Notes under the pieces: generated by a model
Told to the model about the DNA's origin: nothing
Seen by the model: only the letters and a program-made list of their open reading frames with translations
The model's database searches: none
Shown: positions 52,369-61,350 of the stretch, piece after piece
How positions within the stretch are numbered: the first letter of the stretch is position 1
How the letters are laid out: every line of letters begins with the position of its first letter
From: SIG299 sp045531955
Lineage (GTDB): Bacteria; Bacillota; Clostridia; Lachnospirales; Lachnospiraceae
Assembly (NCBI GenBank): GCA_045531955.1
Contig: JAZSFC010000048.1
Location: 62,001 to 126,000, forward strand
Direction: 5' to 3'
Length of the DNA stretch: 64,000 bases
Program-made: the position numbers and the translations under genes

Positions 52369-53679
52369 TTATTCTGTTTCCGCAGTTCCCACTCCGCTGC
52401 CGTTAAAAGGTGCAGCAGATGTATCCGGCTCTTCATTTGCCCGCGGTCTCAATTCCACATGTACATTTGCCTGTAAAATATCATCCAACAGCAGGTCTCC
52501 CTGATTTTCCAAATAAATCGGCAGAAGATGAACTCCTTCCGTTGTAATATTGCTCAAATCTATGTACGGAGCAAGTTTTTGCAGATTCATATCCTTTATA
52601 CTTGCTTCCTTACCTGACACATGTACCTGACTAACCGACAAGGACAGGATTCTACCCAAAAATTCTTCGGAAAGGCCACGGAGTTCTATTGCTCCCGGCG
52701 TAATTTCAAATACCTTTTCCTCATAAGGCTTCATTGTAATGGTAACCGCCAGCTTGTCCTCGTCTACCAAACGAAGGCTCTCCAAATTTTCATCCCACAA
52801 TGATGCGATATCAATATTTTCTTCTACTACACCACTCTGGTCCGTAATATCGCACCGGGCATTTATTGTCGAACCGAGTAAAACCAAATCCGTCAATGTA
52901 CCTGCCACCGTAACCATATCCGGCTGATAAGAAATACTTCCAACTTCATAGCCCACTGCCGGTTCTCCTGTGGTTGTTACAACAATCCGCACAGTTTTTG
53001 TTTTTAATACAGGAATTGTTACCTGCACTTCCGCAGTACTCACGGAAACCTTGGAAGAATTCACCACATCACCGTTCATGTCATAGATAACCGGAACACC
53101 CGTTGACAGGGAATCCCTTGAAATTCCGTCTACATCTACCATCAGCACCACTTCTTTTATCTTACTGATCTGGGTACTGGATCCGGTAATACTGATCATA
53201 TTAGGGCTTGCCACCATATCACCGATAACATATCCGTCTTTTGTCTGACCTGTTGTAGAAATCTTCACACGGAAGTCCTTCGTAATGGAATCTTCCAGGC
53301 GAAGCTTCATTACCTGGTTTAAACCACGTACAATTTCCACATCTCTTGCGTAGGAAGAAGTAACGGAAACTTCAATCGGTACCGCATCCGTTACGGAAAT
53401 TTTTTCAAAGTCTGCCACTGCAATAATATCATTCCTGGTAAGTTTTTCGCAGACAGAACGCCTTGCCTCTACTACAACAGAAATCGTATCGCCTTCCACT
53501 ACCTCCGGAATTTTATCCCTTGCAACCAGGGATGCCTCGTTAATTATAGTTACCGGGATATCTTCAAAGGTTGCGGTTTCCACCGGGTCCTGGGAGTTGA
53601 TAACCACCAGCCACAGCAGTGCCGCAAGAGCTACCGATAACAGCTTTAATCCAAAATTATGAGTTACTTTCTCTTTCAT
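52369..53679 (-). CDS. cdaR: YbbR-like regulator CdaR
   Basis: CdaR (YbbR) is a membrane-anchored extracytoplasmic protein that regulates the diadenylate cyclase CdaA. About 436 residues. One N-terminal transmembrane helix (LKLLSVALAALLWLVVINSQDP, about 10-32) is followed by four YbbR repeats with EDIPVTI, VVVEARRSVCEKL, VMLRLED-like and VTVAGTLTDL-like cores. The start at 53679 follows GAGAGG and is preferred over an ATG seven codons earlier; its first codons overlap cdaA. The C-terminus is Gly/Asn/Ser-rich. It is encoded directly after cdaA, the conserved arrangement. Confidence 0.9.
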   Translation of the reverse strand: MKEKVTHNFGLKLLSVALAALLWLVVINSQDPVETATFEDIPVTIINEASLVARDKIPEVVEGDTISVVVEARRSVCEKLTRNDIIAVADFEKISVTDAVPIEVSVTSSYARDVEIVRGLNQVMKLRLEDSITKDFRVKISTTGQTKDGYVIGDMVASPNMISITGSSTQISKIKEVVLMVDVDGISRDSLSTGVPVIYDMNGDVVNSSKVSVSTAEVQVTIPVLKTKTVRIVVTTTGEPAVGYEVGSISYQPDMVTVAGTLTDLVLLGSTINARCDITDQSGVVEENIDIASLWDENLESLRLVDEDKLAVTITMKPYEEKVFEITPGAIELRGLSEEFLGRILSLSVSQVHVSGKEASIKDMNLQKLAPYIDLSNITTEGVHLLPIYLENQGDLLLDDILQANVHVELRPRANEEPDTSAAPFNGSGVGTAETE

Positions 53680-54548
53680 TTTTCCCGCTTTCCTCTCCAT
53701 CTTGGGAATCTGGTTGTCTTTGTTTCCTGTTCTTTACCCTTCTGCAATTCCATAAGCTTTGCCCGTAGGAAATCACCGTCTACATTAAAAATCAGGTTAC
53801 CTCCCCGTGCAATGGAAACCTTTCCGGTTTCTTCCGAAACAATAATGGTAAAGCTGTCGGACACTTCACTGATACCGACACCGGCTCGGTGTCTGGTACC
53901 AAGGTCTTTGCTTAACCTCATATTTCCGGACAACGGAAGGTAGCAGGTAGCGGATACTACTCTGTCTCCCCGCACAATTACCGCGCCGTCATGCAGCGGT
54001 GTATTATGCTCAAAAATGTTAATCAGAAGCTGGCTGGTAATCAGACCGTCTATCATAATACCGGTTTGGGAATATTCCTCCAGGGAAATATCCTGTTCCA
54101 AAACAATAAGTGCACCGGTTTTGGTTTTTGCCAGTTCAAAGGTACCTCGTACCAGTTCGTTTAAGGTGTCCTGGGAGAATTTCTCATTCTTTCTGTCTTT
54201 GCCATCCATAAACATATCCAAAGACAGAATCTTTCTTTGACCCAGGGTTTCTAAAACCTTTCTAAGTTCCGGCTGGAATAAAATCAGTACTGCAGTAATA
54301 CCGACACCGATGGTATTGGTAAACAACCAAAGAATAACATCAAATTTTAATACTGTTGCAAGAATCCAAACAAGCAGAAGAACAATCATGCCCTTTACAA
54401 TAACCCAGGCTCTTGTTGTTTTAATCCACTTAATGACATAGTAAAACAGCACCGCAATCAGAATAATTTCCACAAAATCCATCGGGCGCATTTGCGGCAA
54501 CGAAAGCCATCTTACTAATTTGTCTAACATATTTACGATGTTATTCAT
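53676..54548 (-). CDS. cdaA: Diadenylate cyclase
   Basis: CdaA makes cyclic di-AMP from two ATP and is a membrane enzyme. It has 290 residues with three N-terminal transmembrane helices (about 24-100), then the DisA-N/DAC domain: HNTPLHDGAVIVRGDRVVSA (DGA motif near 191-193) and LGTRHRAGVGISEVSDSFTI (RHR near 222-224), both required for catalysis. c-di-AMP controls K+ and wall homeostasis, fitting the neighbouring cdaR and membrane genes. A 4-bp overlap couples it with cdaR. Confidence 0.96.
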   Translation of the reverse strand: MNNIVNMLDKLVRWLSLPQMRPMDFVEIILIAVLFYYVIKWIKTTRAWVIVKGMIVLLLVWILATVLKFDVILWLFTNTIGVGITAVLILFQPELRKVLETLGQRKILSLDMFMDGKDRKNEKFSQDTLNELVRGTFELAKTKTGALIVLEQDISLEEYSQTGIMIDGLITSQLLINIFEHNTPLHDGAVIVRGDRVVSATCYLPLSGNMRLSKDLGTRHRAGVGISEVSDSFTIIVSEETGKVSIARGGNLIFNVDGDFLRAKLMELQKGKEQETKTTRFPRWRGKREK

Positions 54549-54572
54549 AGCATTAACCGTTCCTTATCTTTT

Positions 54573-55622
54573 TTATTCCTCGTCTTCCGTAAAGCCTTTT
54601 GTACCGGAGGCTTCGTCGGAATGTTCTTCAAAGTCAAAATCCTCTTCTTCCTGATCAGATGCCGTTAATTCTTCCTCCGGCTCCTCTTCTTCATTGGAAA
54701 AGGTGGTAACATTTTTCTGAAGCATTGCCACATCAATCTTAGGCACTGCCTTTACGTAATAATAATAGTCATCATCCTCAAACTGGACGTGCTCCACAGA
54801 AGTATAGTCTAATACCACACGGAAAAACTGGGCTACAAATACCAGCAACATGGAAACGATGGTTCCGAGAATCATGGAGCCGGTTCCCACATTGATATCC
54901 ATCTGCAGGTTTGCAAGTAAAAAGCCTAAAATATTGATAATTGCACCAAGCACAATCGTAATTTCAAAAACAAATTCAAAGCGCATTCTTCTTACCAGCC
55001 ACATAACGAGAATTACGACAGCAAAAATTGCAGCAGTGATAAACATTTCTTTATGCTTAAACAGGCTGTTGACTACGTCAATGTACAATGCCAATGTGGC
55101 ATCCAGACTGGAAATATCCTGCCGGACGGCCGCTTCCTGAATGACCTTGAAAACAAAGTATATAATAACACCGCTGACCGTCGGAAAAATTGCCATCGGA
55201 GTGGCAATCATACCAAGTAAAAGCGGAACCAGATACGGCATTTTAAACATAAACAGAATCGGCACAGCCACTACCGCGTAGCCATACTGGCCGGAAAAAC
55301 GTGCAATAAAACAATATAATACGGCAAAGATAACAACCACTAACGCCGCTAAAATTGGTGAAGCACTGTACACCTGCAAAATTGCCAGCATCGCACACAG
55401 CAGAATTAAAACAACCGGTGGCAGGAAAGCACCTACAGCCGCCAGACCAAGTTCAATCACAGGTTTTGCTACGGTTGTATTATATGCCAATGCTGTATTA
55501 ATTGTATGAAATGCCAGGTACGAAATAACAAACCGGAAGACCGGCTCAATAATCAACTGGTACTTCTGGAAAAAACGTCTGGCCATTCCTCTGAATTCCA
55601 ATAATTTAGTAATAATTTTCAT
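54573..55622 (-). CDS. Uncharacterised polytopic membrane protein
   Basis: This is a 349-residue protein with about eight hydrophobic segments (residues 25-275) and a long acidic cytoplasmic-looking tail (about 305-349, EEEEPEEELTASDQEEEDFD). The tail is preceded by DDDYYYYVKAVPKI. No family recognised by eye; similar proteins with acidic tails are found next to cdaA in Lachnospiraceae. It is 24 bp upstream of cdaA and 2 bp downstream of a smaller membrane protein, so all three are likely one operon. Function is unknown. Confidence 0.75.
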   Translation of the reverse strand: MKIITKLLEFRGMARRFFQKYQLIIEPVFRFVISYLAFHTINTALAYNTTVAKPVIELGLAAVGAFLPPVVLILLCAMLAILQVYSASPILAALVVVIFAVLYCFIARFSGQYGYAVVAVPILFMFKMPYLVPLLLGMIATPMAIFPTVSGVIIYFVFKVIQEAAVRQDISSLDATLALYIDVVNSLFKHKEMFITAAIFAVVILVMWLVRRMRFEFVFEITIVLGAIINILGFLLANLQMDINVGTGSMILGTIVSMLLVFVAQFFRVVLDYTSVEHVQFEDDDYYYYVKAVPKIDVAMLQKNVTTFSNEEEEPEEELTASDQEEEDFDFEEHSDEASGTKGFTEDEE

Positions 55623-55624
55623 CC

Positions 55625-56044
55625 TTATTTCTTCTCCTCTTCCAATCCAAGCTGTCCTTCTTCCTGATACATACTACGGAGCAAACGGAGCATTCTGAAA
55701 TACTTCGCCAGCTTTTTACGTGAATAGTCGTAATAAATACCGTAACCTACCAAAGCCGCCATAACATAAACGGTAACCACAATAACATAAGCACCGAGAA
55801 TTGTTTTACCCATGCCGATATAGTCCAAATTTACCGCCTCACGGATTAAGTACTCCATTTGGTAGGCAATCACCATGGCAAGTACCAATAAATAGCCAAT
55901 GGTAACTGCCACAATATTATGCAGGATTTTTAACCGCACATAATCACGCCGGAAATATTTTCCCAGCTTAATATCTTCTTTTCCTTCTGTTTTTTCATAT
56001 ATTGCCAGCTTTGTCATCAGCCGGACCTTACGCATATTTACCAT
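55625..56044 (-). CDS. Uncharacterised small membrane protein
   Basis: This is a 139-residue protein with two hydrophobic helices (about 40-65 IVAVTIGYLLVLAMVIAYQM; 82-105 ILGAYVIVVTVYVMAALVGYG) and charged flanks, with KLGKYFRRDYVRLKILHN before the first. No family recognised. It is 2 bp upstream of the larger membrane protein and heads the run that reaches cdaA and cdaR, so it may be part of the c-di-AMP module. Stop-codon neighbourhood and ribosome site are normal. Confidence 0.7.
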   Translation of the reverse strand: MVNMRKVRLMTKLAIYEKTEGKEDIKLGKYFRRDYVRLKILHNIVAVTIGYLLVLAMVIAYQMEYLIREAVNLDYIGMGKTILGAYVIVVTVYVMAALVGYGIYYDYSRKKLAKYFRMLRLLRSMYQEEGQLGLEEEKK

Positions 56045-56204
56045 GCTGTTCCTTCTTTCATTCCGTCAAATCTGCAATTAATTCAAATTATACTTATACA
56101 TAATCTATGATACCACAATATTTCACGATTTCAAATAGATTTTTTTACATTCTTGCCGGATTTATGTAATTTATTCCATTCCCTAAAAAAAGAAACCCTT
56201 TTTG

Positions 56205-56233
56205 TTGCGAAAGACACCTTTTTTTGGTATGCT
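56205..56233 (+). promoter_or_regulatory. Promoter of MFS-GH2 gene
   Basis: TTGCGA (56205-56210) and TATGCT (56228-56233) are 17 bp apart, about 48 bp before the ATG. AAAGGAGGATTACACTT is the ribosome site. No operator was recognised and no regulator gene is adjacent. Confidence 0.6.
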
Positions 56234-56280
56234 GAAAGCAAGAAAAAGCATCACCGGAATGAAAAAGGAGGATTACACTT

Positions 56281-59200
56281 ATGAAGCGTCTCAACAAAAA
56301 ATTCTGGGCCGTTCTGGCTGTTTTCGGTCTTATGGGACAGGTAGCCTGGGTAGTGGAAAACATGTATTTTAATGTATTTATTTACAAAATGTTTCATGCG
56401 TCTGCCGCAGAAATTTCCTTAATGGTCAGTTTAAGTTCCGTAGCAGCCACCGTTACTACATTGTTAATCGGAGCACTGTCCGACCACATCAACCGCAGAA
56501 AACTTCTGATGAGCGGCGGTTACATCTTATGGGGTGTTTCCATTTTATCCTTCTGTCTCATCCGCATGGATATTTTAACCCCGATTGCCGGAAGCACTGC
56601 TGCTGCGGCATCTTTGGGCGTTACTTTAGTCATTATCATGGACTGCGTTATGACCTTCTTCGGTTCCTCCGCCAACGATGCCGGCTTTAACGCCTGGATG
56701 ACCGACTGGGGCGACGATTCCTCCCGCGGTAAAATCGAAGGAATCAATTCCATGATGCCGCTGGTATCCATTTTGGTGGTATTCGGCGGATTTATGTTCT
56801 TTGATTTAGAAAAGGATTCCAGCTGGACCCTGATTTTCCTGATTATCGGTATTGCCACCCTGCTGATTGGTGTTTTAGGTCTCTTTATTGTGGAAGAGGC
56901 ACCGGAGCTGGCAATCAAGCGTGAAGAGGAACAAGCTTCCGAAGTGAAAAAAAATTACTGGGCAACCTTAGTTTACAGCTTCCGCCCGGGAATTATGAAA
57001 GAAAATCCCCTTCTCTATCTGATTGTGCTGGCCTTTGCAGCCTTTAATATTTCTATTCAGACCTATATGCCGTACTTGATTTTATACTATGAAAAAAGTC
57101 TCGGTATGACCGATTACGTGCTTATTATGGCTCCTGCCATTATTGTTGCGGCAATCATCACCGCATTTTACGGTAAATTATTTGATATGACCGGCTTTAA
57201 AACCTCCGTCATGCCAACCCTGTTACTGCTGATGGCAGGGTATGTCCTGCTTTTCTTTGGACGTACCACCCCGGTTGTATTTACCGGCTCCCTTCTTATG
57301 ATGACCGGCTATCTTACCGGCATGTCCGTCTTTGGTGCCATGATCCGGAGCCTGATTCCGGAAAGCAGGGCAGGACAGTTCCAGGGCATCCGTATTATCG
57401 GACAGGTTCTGATTCCGGGCATCATCGGTCCGTCCATCGGTGCGGCGGTATTAAAAAACGCTGAAACCATCACCAATAATGACGGTACCACTTCCTTTAT
57501 TCCTAATGAAAACATTTTCCTTGCAGCTTTTCTGGTTGCGGTTGGGGTCTTACTTGTTCTGGCAGGCATTTTCCGATTTGTACGTAACGGACACTACCCT
57601 CTTATGAGTGAAGCCGGAGAACAGCTCCGCGATTCCGCCGAAGTTTGGCAGGAATATCCAAGACCGCAATTAAAGAGAAACAACTGGTACAGTTTAAACG
57701 GTAAGTGGAAATTAAACAACGGCACCTGTCTTGTTCCGTTTCCTCCGCAATCCGAACTGTCCGGCTACAAAAAACACGTCGGCAGCAAGCTGATTTATGA
57801 AAAGAAATTTATTGTTCCGAAGCCGGAAGCCGGTATCCGCACCCTGCTCCGTTTTGAAGCGGTGGACCAGCTGGCAGAAGTTTATTTAAACGGTGTTCTT
57901 TTGGGCAGGCATGCCGGCGGATATTTACCGTTTTCCTTTGATATTTCCAATGTGATGTATCCTGACAAAGAAAATACTCTGACCGTAAAGGTTACGGATA
58001 AATTATCCACCCGCTATCCGTACGGCAAACAGACGAAAAAGCGAGGCGGCATGTGGTACACCCCGGTCAGCGGCATCTGGAAGAGCGTCTGGTTGGAACA
58101 GGTGTCCGATACTTATGTCAAAGACCTGAAGCTTACACCGGATTTAGACGGTGTACATATTTCCTTTGCCACCAACCATCCGGAACGTGCAGTCCATGCA
58201 AAAGCACTTGTCACGCTTCACACCGGCGAACAAATGGAATTTTCCATGTCCGGCAACTCCGGTTACTTAAAGCTCCGTGACATCATTACCGCAGACGCCA
58301 CTCCATATGTTCCGGAGCTCTGGACCACGGAAAATCCGTATTTGTACCGCATGACTCTTTCCGTAGACCAGGACGAGTTGGAAACCTACTTTGCCCTGCG
58401 TACTATTGAAATTATTAATAAGGACGGCGTGAACCGTGTCTGCTTAAACGGCAAACCAATCTTCCTCCATGGTGTTCTGGACCAGGGATATTTCTGTGAC
58501 GGCATCTTCCTTCCGGCGGAAGAAGAAGAATTTGAACGTGACATTCTCCGCATGAAGGAGCTGGGCTTTAACATGCTCCGGAAGCATATCAAAATTGAGC
58601 CGGAAGCCTTTTACTACTATTGTGACCTTCACGGAATGCTGGTAGTCCAGGATATGGTCAACAGCGGAAGCTATTCTTTCCTCAGGGACACCGCACTGCC
58701 AACCATCGGCATGAAAAAACTGGTGGATACCTTACGTTTCTTCCCTGCGAAACAGAAAAAATTCTGGGAGCAGCATATGAAAGAAACCCTGTCCCACTTA
58801 TATAACCACCCATCTATTGTGGTTTATACCCTGTTCAACGAAGGCTGGGGACAGTTTGACAGTGACCGCATGTATACCATCGCAAAGAAGATGGACCCAT
58901 CCCGTCTGTACGACTCCACCTCCGGCTGGTTTACAAGAAAAAAGAACGACTTTGACAGCCTGCATGTTTACTTTGGCAACTTAGAACCACAGCCTGCCAC
59001 CCGTCCGATGTTTATTTCCGAGTTCGGCGGTTGTGCATATCCTGTGGAAAATCATATTTATGCAAAATACGCCTCTTACGGCTACGGCAACTGCAAAAAT
59101 GCGGACGAAGTTTCCGAAAAGGTTTGGGATGCTTATAACAAAACCATTCTTCCTGTTATCGAAAAGGGCTGCTGCGGTGCGGTTTATACCCAGCTCTCCG

Positions 59201-59313
59201 ACGTAGAAGACGAAATCAACGGCTTCTACACCTACGACCGCAAGGTATGTAAGGTAAACGTGGAAGAAATGCAGAAGCTGCGCAAAGAAATAGACAATAG
59301 AATTTGTTCATAA
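56281..59313 (+). CDS. MFS transporter-GH2 glycosidase fusion
   Basis: One uninterrupted 1010-residue frame joins two proteins. Residues 1-430 are a 12-helix major facilitator (motif A GALSDHINRRKLL near 61). Residues about 455-1005 are a family-2 glycosidase: sugar-binding domain (WYSLNGKWKLNNG), Ig-like domain and TIM barrel (GKPIFLHGVLDQGYF). The catalytic residues are visible: acid/base Glu854 (NEGWGQ) and nucleophile Glu914 (ISEFGG). No internal ATG with a ribosome site separates the parts. Hydrophobicity puts the enzyme in the cytoplasm, so it could hydrolyse the sugar as it enters. GH2 substrates are beta-galactosides, -glucuronides or -mannosides; which one is not known. Confidence 0.9.
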   Translation: MKRLNKKFWAVLAVFGLMGQVAWVVENMYFNVFIYKMFHASAAEISLMVSLSSVAATVTTLLIGALSDHINRRKLLMSGGYILWGVSILSFCLIRMDILTPIAGSTAAAASLGVTLVIIMDCVMTFFGSSANDAGFNAWMTDWGDDSSRGKIEGINSMMPLVSILVVFGGFMFFDLEKDSSWTLIFLIIGIATLLIGVLGLFIVEEAPELAIKREEEQASEVKKNYWATLVYSFRPGIMKENPLLYLIVLAFAAFNISIQTYMPYLILYYEKSLGMTDYVLIMAPAIIVAAIITAFYGKLFDMTGFKTSVMPTLLLLMAGYVLLFFGRTTPVVFTGSLLMMTGYLTGMSVFGAMIRSLIPESRAGQFQGIRIIGQVLIPGIIGPSIGAAVLKNAETITNNDGTTSFIPNENIFLAAFLVAVGVLLVLAGIFRFVRNGHYPLMSEAGEQLRDSAEVWQEYPRPQLKRNNWYSLNGKWKLNNGTCLVPFPPQSELSGYKKHVGSKLIYEKKFIVPKPEAGIRTLLRFEAVDQLAEVYLNGVLLGRHAGGYLPFSFDISNVMYPDKENTLTVKVTDKLSTRYPYGKQTKKRGGMWYTPVSGIWKSVWLEQVSDTYVKDLKLTPDLDGVHISFATNHPERAVHAKALVTLHTGEQMEFSMSGNSGYLKLRDIITADATPYVPELWTTENPYLYRMTLSVDQDELETYFALRTIEIINKDGVNRVCLNGKPIFLHGVLDQGYFCDGIFLPAEEEEFERDILRMKELGFNMLRKHIKIEPEAFYYYCDLHGMLVVQDMVNSGSYSFLRDTALPTIGMKKLVDTLRFFPAKQKKFWEQHMKETLSHLYNHPSIVVYTLFNEGWGQFDSDRMYTIAKKMDPSRLYDSTSGWFTRKKNDFDSLHVYFGNLEPQPATRPMFISEFGGCAYPVENHIYAKYASYGYGNCKNADEVSEKVWDAYNKTILPVIEKGCCGAVYTQLSDVEDEINGFYTYDRKVCKVNVEEMQKLRKEIDNRICS

Positions 59314-59363
59314 AAAATTATGGGACTATTTGCTCAATTTTGCGTGAAAACGGTTACAATTAC

Positions 59364-59392
59364 TTGAAACATTTGCTTTTTTGAGGTATAAT
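59364..59392 (+). promoter_or_regulatory. Chemoreceptor promoter
   Basis: TTGAAA (59364-59369) and TATAAT (59387-59392) are exactly 17 bp apart, about 100 bp upstream of the receptor ATG. Confidence 0.8.
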
Positions 59393-59419
59393 ACTTGGTA
59401 CAAAAGATTTAAACTGTTT

Positions 59420-59480
59420 CTCTTAGCACAACTCCATAAAGCCACCTAATTGATGACTGATTCCATATAGTTGCTAAGAG
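59420..59480 (+). promoter_or_regulatory. Leader hairpin before chemoreceptor
   Basis: CTCTTAGC (59420-59427) pairs with GCTAAGAG (59473-59480), and AACT (59430-59433) with AGTT (59469-59472). The stem ends immediately before the ribosome site GGGGAAGGAG, so it could control initiation. I could not match a known riboswitch to the loop. Confidence 0.5.
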
Positions 59481-59494
59481 GGGAAGGAGTACTT

Positions 59495-61225
59495 ATGAGT
59501 AAGACAAAAAAGAAGGGAAAATTTTTAAACTTTAAGGGGATGCGTATCGAAGAACGGTTACGCAAAGCATTTAACATTATTATACTGATTGCTTCCGTTG
59601 CATCTGTTGTAGGCATTGCATGTTTGTTGCTTGTAGTAGCTAACTTCAAAAACGCCATGAACAATTATGCACTGCCGCAGGGTGACATTGCCTTGTTCAT
59701 GAATGAGTACGCAGAGTGCCGTTCCAATACCCGCGGTATTATCGGTTATGAAGACCAGAACTTAATTGACCAGCTGGTAGGTAAGCATGACGACCGCCAG
59801 AAAAAAACCATGGAACGTTATGATGCGTTGAAAGACCACATCGTAACCAAAGAAGGCAAAGACGCCTATGCTAACATTAAAACAGCCTTAGACGCCTATT
59901 TTGAAAAAGAAGACGAAATTATTCAAATCGGTGCCACTACCGACCAGGAGCAGTGCCGTATTGCCCAGGATATGGCCATCAATGAATTAACTCCGTTATA
60001 CGAAGCATTAGATACCGCCACTCTGGAGCTTATGAATATTAACATTGAAAAAGAGCACCAGATGGAATTACACTGCGCTATTATCGAATGGGGTTCTGTT
60101 GTCCTCATGGTAATTCTTATTATCACTGCCGGCATTATCGCAAAGAGAATTGCCTCCATTATTTCCAAGGGTATTTCCAAGCCGCTGGCACAGTTAGAGG
60201 AACGTTTCGAAACCTTCGCAGAAGGCGACATCAAGTCCGAATTCCCAACCTCCACTGCCCAGGATGAAATTGCTGGACTTATGAATTCCTCCCACGACAT
60301 GGCAGAGCGCTTAAAGATGATCATTCTCGACGTAGAAAGAATGTGTGCCGAAATGAGCAACGGCAACTTCAACGTAGAATCCGATTGTGCAGACGCTTAT
60401 GTAGGCGACCTTGCCGAATTATACGTTTCCATCAAGAACATGAATATCAATGTCAGCAACGCTTTAAGCGAAGTAGAAGAAGTTTCCAACCAGGTAAACG
60501 GCGGTGCTTCCAACTTAGCAGAAGCAGCTTCCAGCCTTGCGGAAGGCGCAACAGACCAGGCAGCTTCCGTAGAAGAAATGTTAGCAACCATGAACACCGT
60601 ATCCGACGGCTTAAAGTACACCGCACAAAGCGTAGACGAAGCTTATGTACAGGCACTTGCCTGTGCTAACGACGCACAGAACAGCCACAAGGAAATGAAC
60701 AACATGGTTGAAACCATGAACCGTATCAGCGAAACTTCCAAGAAGATTGAAAATATCATTGCAGAAATCGAAAATATCGCAAGCCAGACCAACCTGCTCT
60801 CCTTAAATGCTTCCATCGAAGCAGCCAGAGCCGGTGATGCAGGCCGCGGCTTTGCCGTAGTTGCCGATGAAATCCGTGACCTGGCAGACCAGAGTGCCAA
60901 GTCCGCAGTGGATACCCGCGAACTGGTTAACAACACGCTCCGCGAAATTGAAGAAGGCAGCCGTGTTGCCAACCGTACAGCCGACGTATTGTTCGGTGTG
61001 GTAGATGCCATTCAGAAGATTGCAGAAACCTCCAAGACCTTATCCGAAAACACTCAGGTACAGGCCGAGGCAGTAGAACAGGCAGACCAGGGTATCGCCC
61101 GTATCTCCGAAGTTGTACAGAGCAACTCCGCCGCCGCAGAAGAATCCTACGCAACCAGCGAAGAGTTATCTGCACAGGCAGCAACCATGCATAATCTGGT
61201 GGCTCAGTTCCAGCTGAAGAAGTAA
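59495..61225 (+). CDS. Methyl-accepting chemotaxis protein
   Basis: This receptor has 576 residues (start at 59495 after GGGGAAGGAG). A first transmembrane helix lies at about 22-45, followed by a four-helix-type extracytoplasmic domain to about 195. The second helix (ALLMVILIITAGIIAKRI-type, about 203-222) precedes a HAMP domain (SKGISKPLAQLEERFETFAEG). A second HAMP-like segment follows (KNMNINVSNAL). The signalling hairpin includes IENIIAEIENIASQTNLLSL and NASIEAARAGDAGRGFAVVA near 430-455, the invariant tip. No CheB/CheR pentapeptide is seen. The ligand is unknown. Confidence 0.93.
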   Translation: MSKTKKKGKFLNFKGMRIEERLRKAFNIIILIASVASVVGIACLLLVVANFKNAMNNYALPQGDIALFMNEYAECRSNTRGIIGYEDQNLIDQLVGKHDDRQKKTMERYDALKDHIVTKEGKDAYANIKTALDAYFEKEDEIIQIGATTDQEQCRIAQDMAINELTPLYEALDTATLELMNINIEKEHQMELHCAIIEWGSVVLMVILIITAGIIAKRIASIISKGISKPLAQLEERFETFAEGDIKSEFPTSTAQDEIAGLMNSSHDMAERLKMIILDVERMCAEMSNGNFNVESDCADAYVGDLAELYVSIKNMNINVSNALSEVEEVSNQVNGGASNLAEAASSLAEGATDQAASVEEMLATMNTVSDGLKYTAQSVDEAYVQALACANDAQNSHKEMNNMVETMNRISETSKKIENIIAEIENIASQTNLLSLNASIEAARAGDAGRGFAVVADEIRDLADQSAKSAVDTRELVNNTLREIEEGSRVANRTADVLFGVVDAIQKIAETSKTLSENTQVQAEAVEQADQGIARISEVVQSNSAAAEESYATSEELSAQAATMHNLVAQFQLKK

Positions 61226-61227
61226 AA

Positions 61228-61350
61228 AAATTGAGTTTTCTGACTAAATAAAAGGAACCCGAAAATATATCTCCGGGAACGTGGTAAACCACTGTTCTCC
61301 TCCGATATATTTTCGGGTTCTCTTATATTGATCTTCGGAAAATTCAATTT
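61228..61350. terminator. Nested bidirectional terminator
   Basis: GAACCCGAAAATATATC (61255-61271) and GATATATTTTCGGGTTC (61304-61320) form a perfect 17-bp stem enclosing GGGAAC and GTGG-TAAA-CCAC hairpins. Outer arms AATTGAGTTTTC (61229-61240) and GAAAATTCAATT (61338-61349) pair with one G.U. It separates convergent genes. Confidence 0.8.

Noticed and set aside
59393..59494. Cyclic-di-GMP riboswitch in chemoreceptor leader
   Set aside because: The conserved loop sequences of the known classes are not present, although a leader hairpin is.
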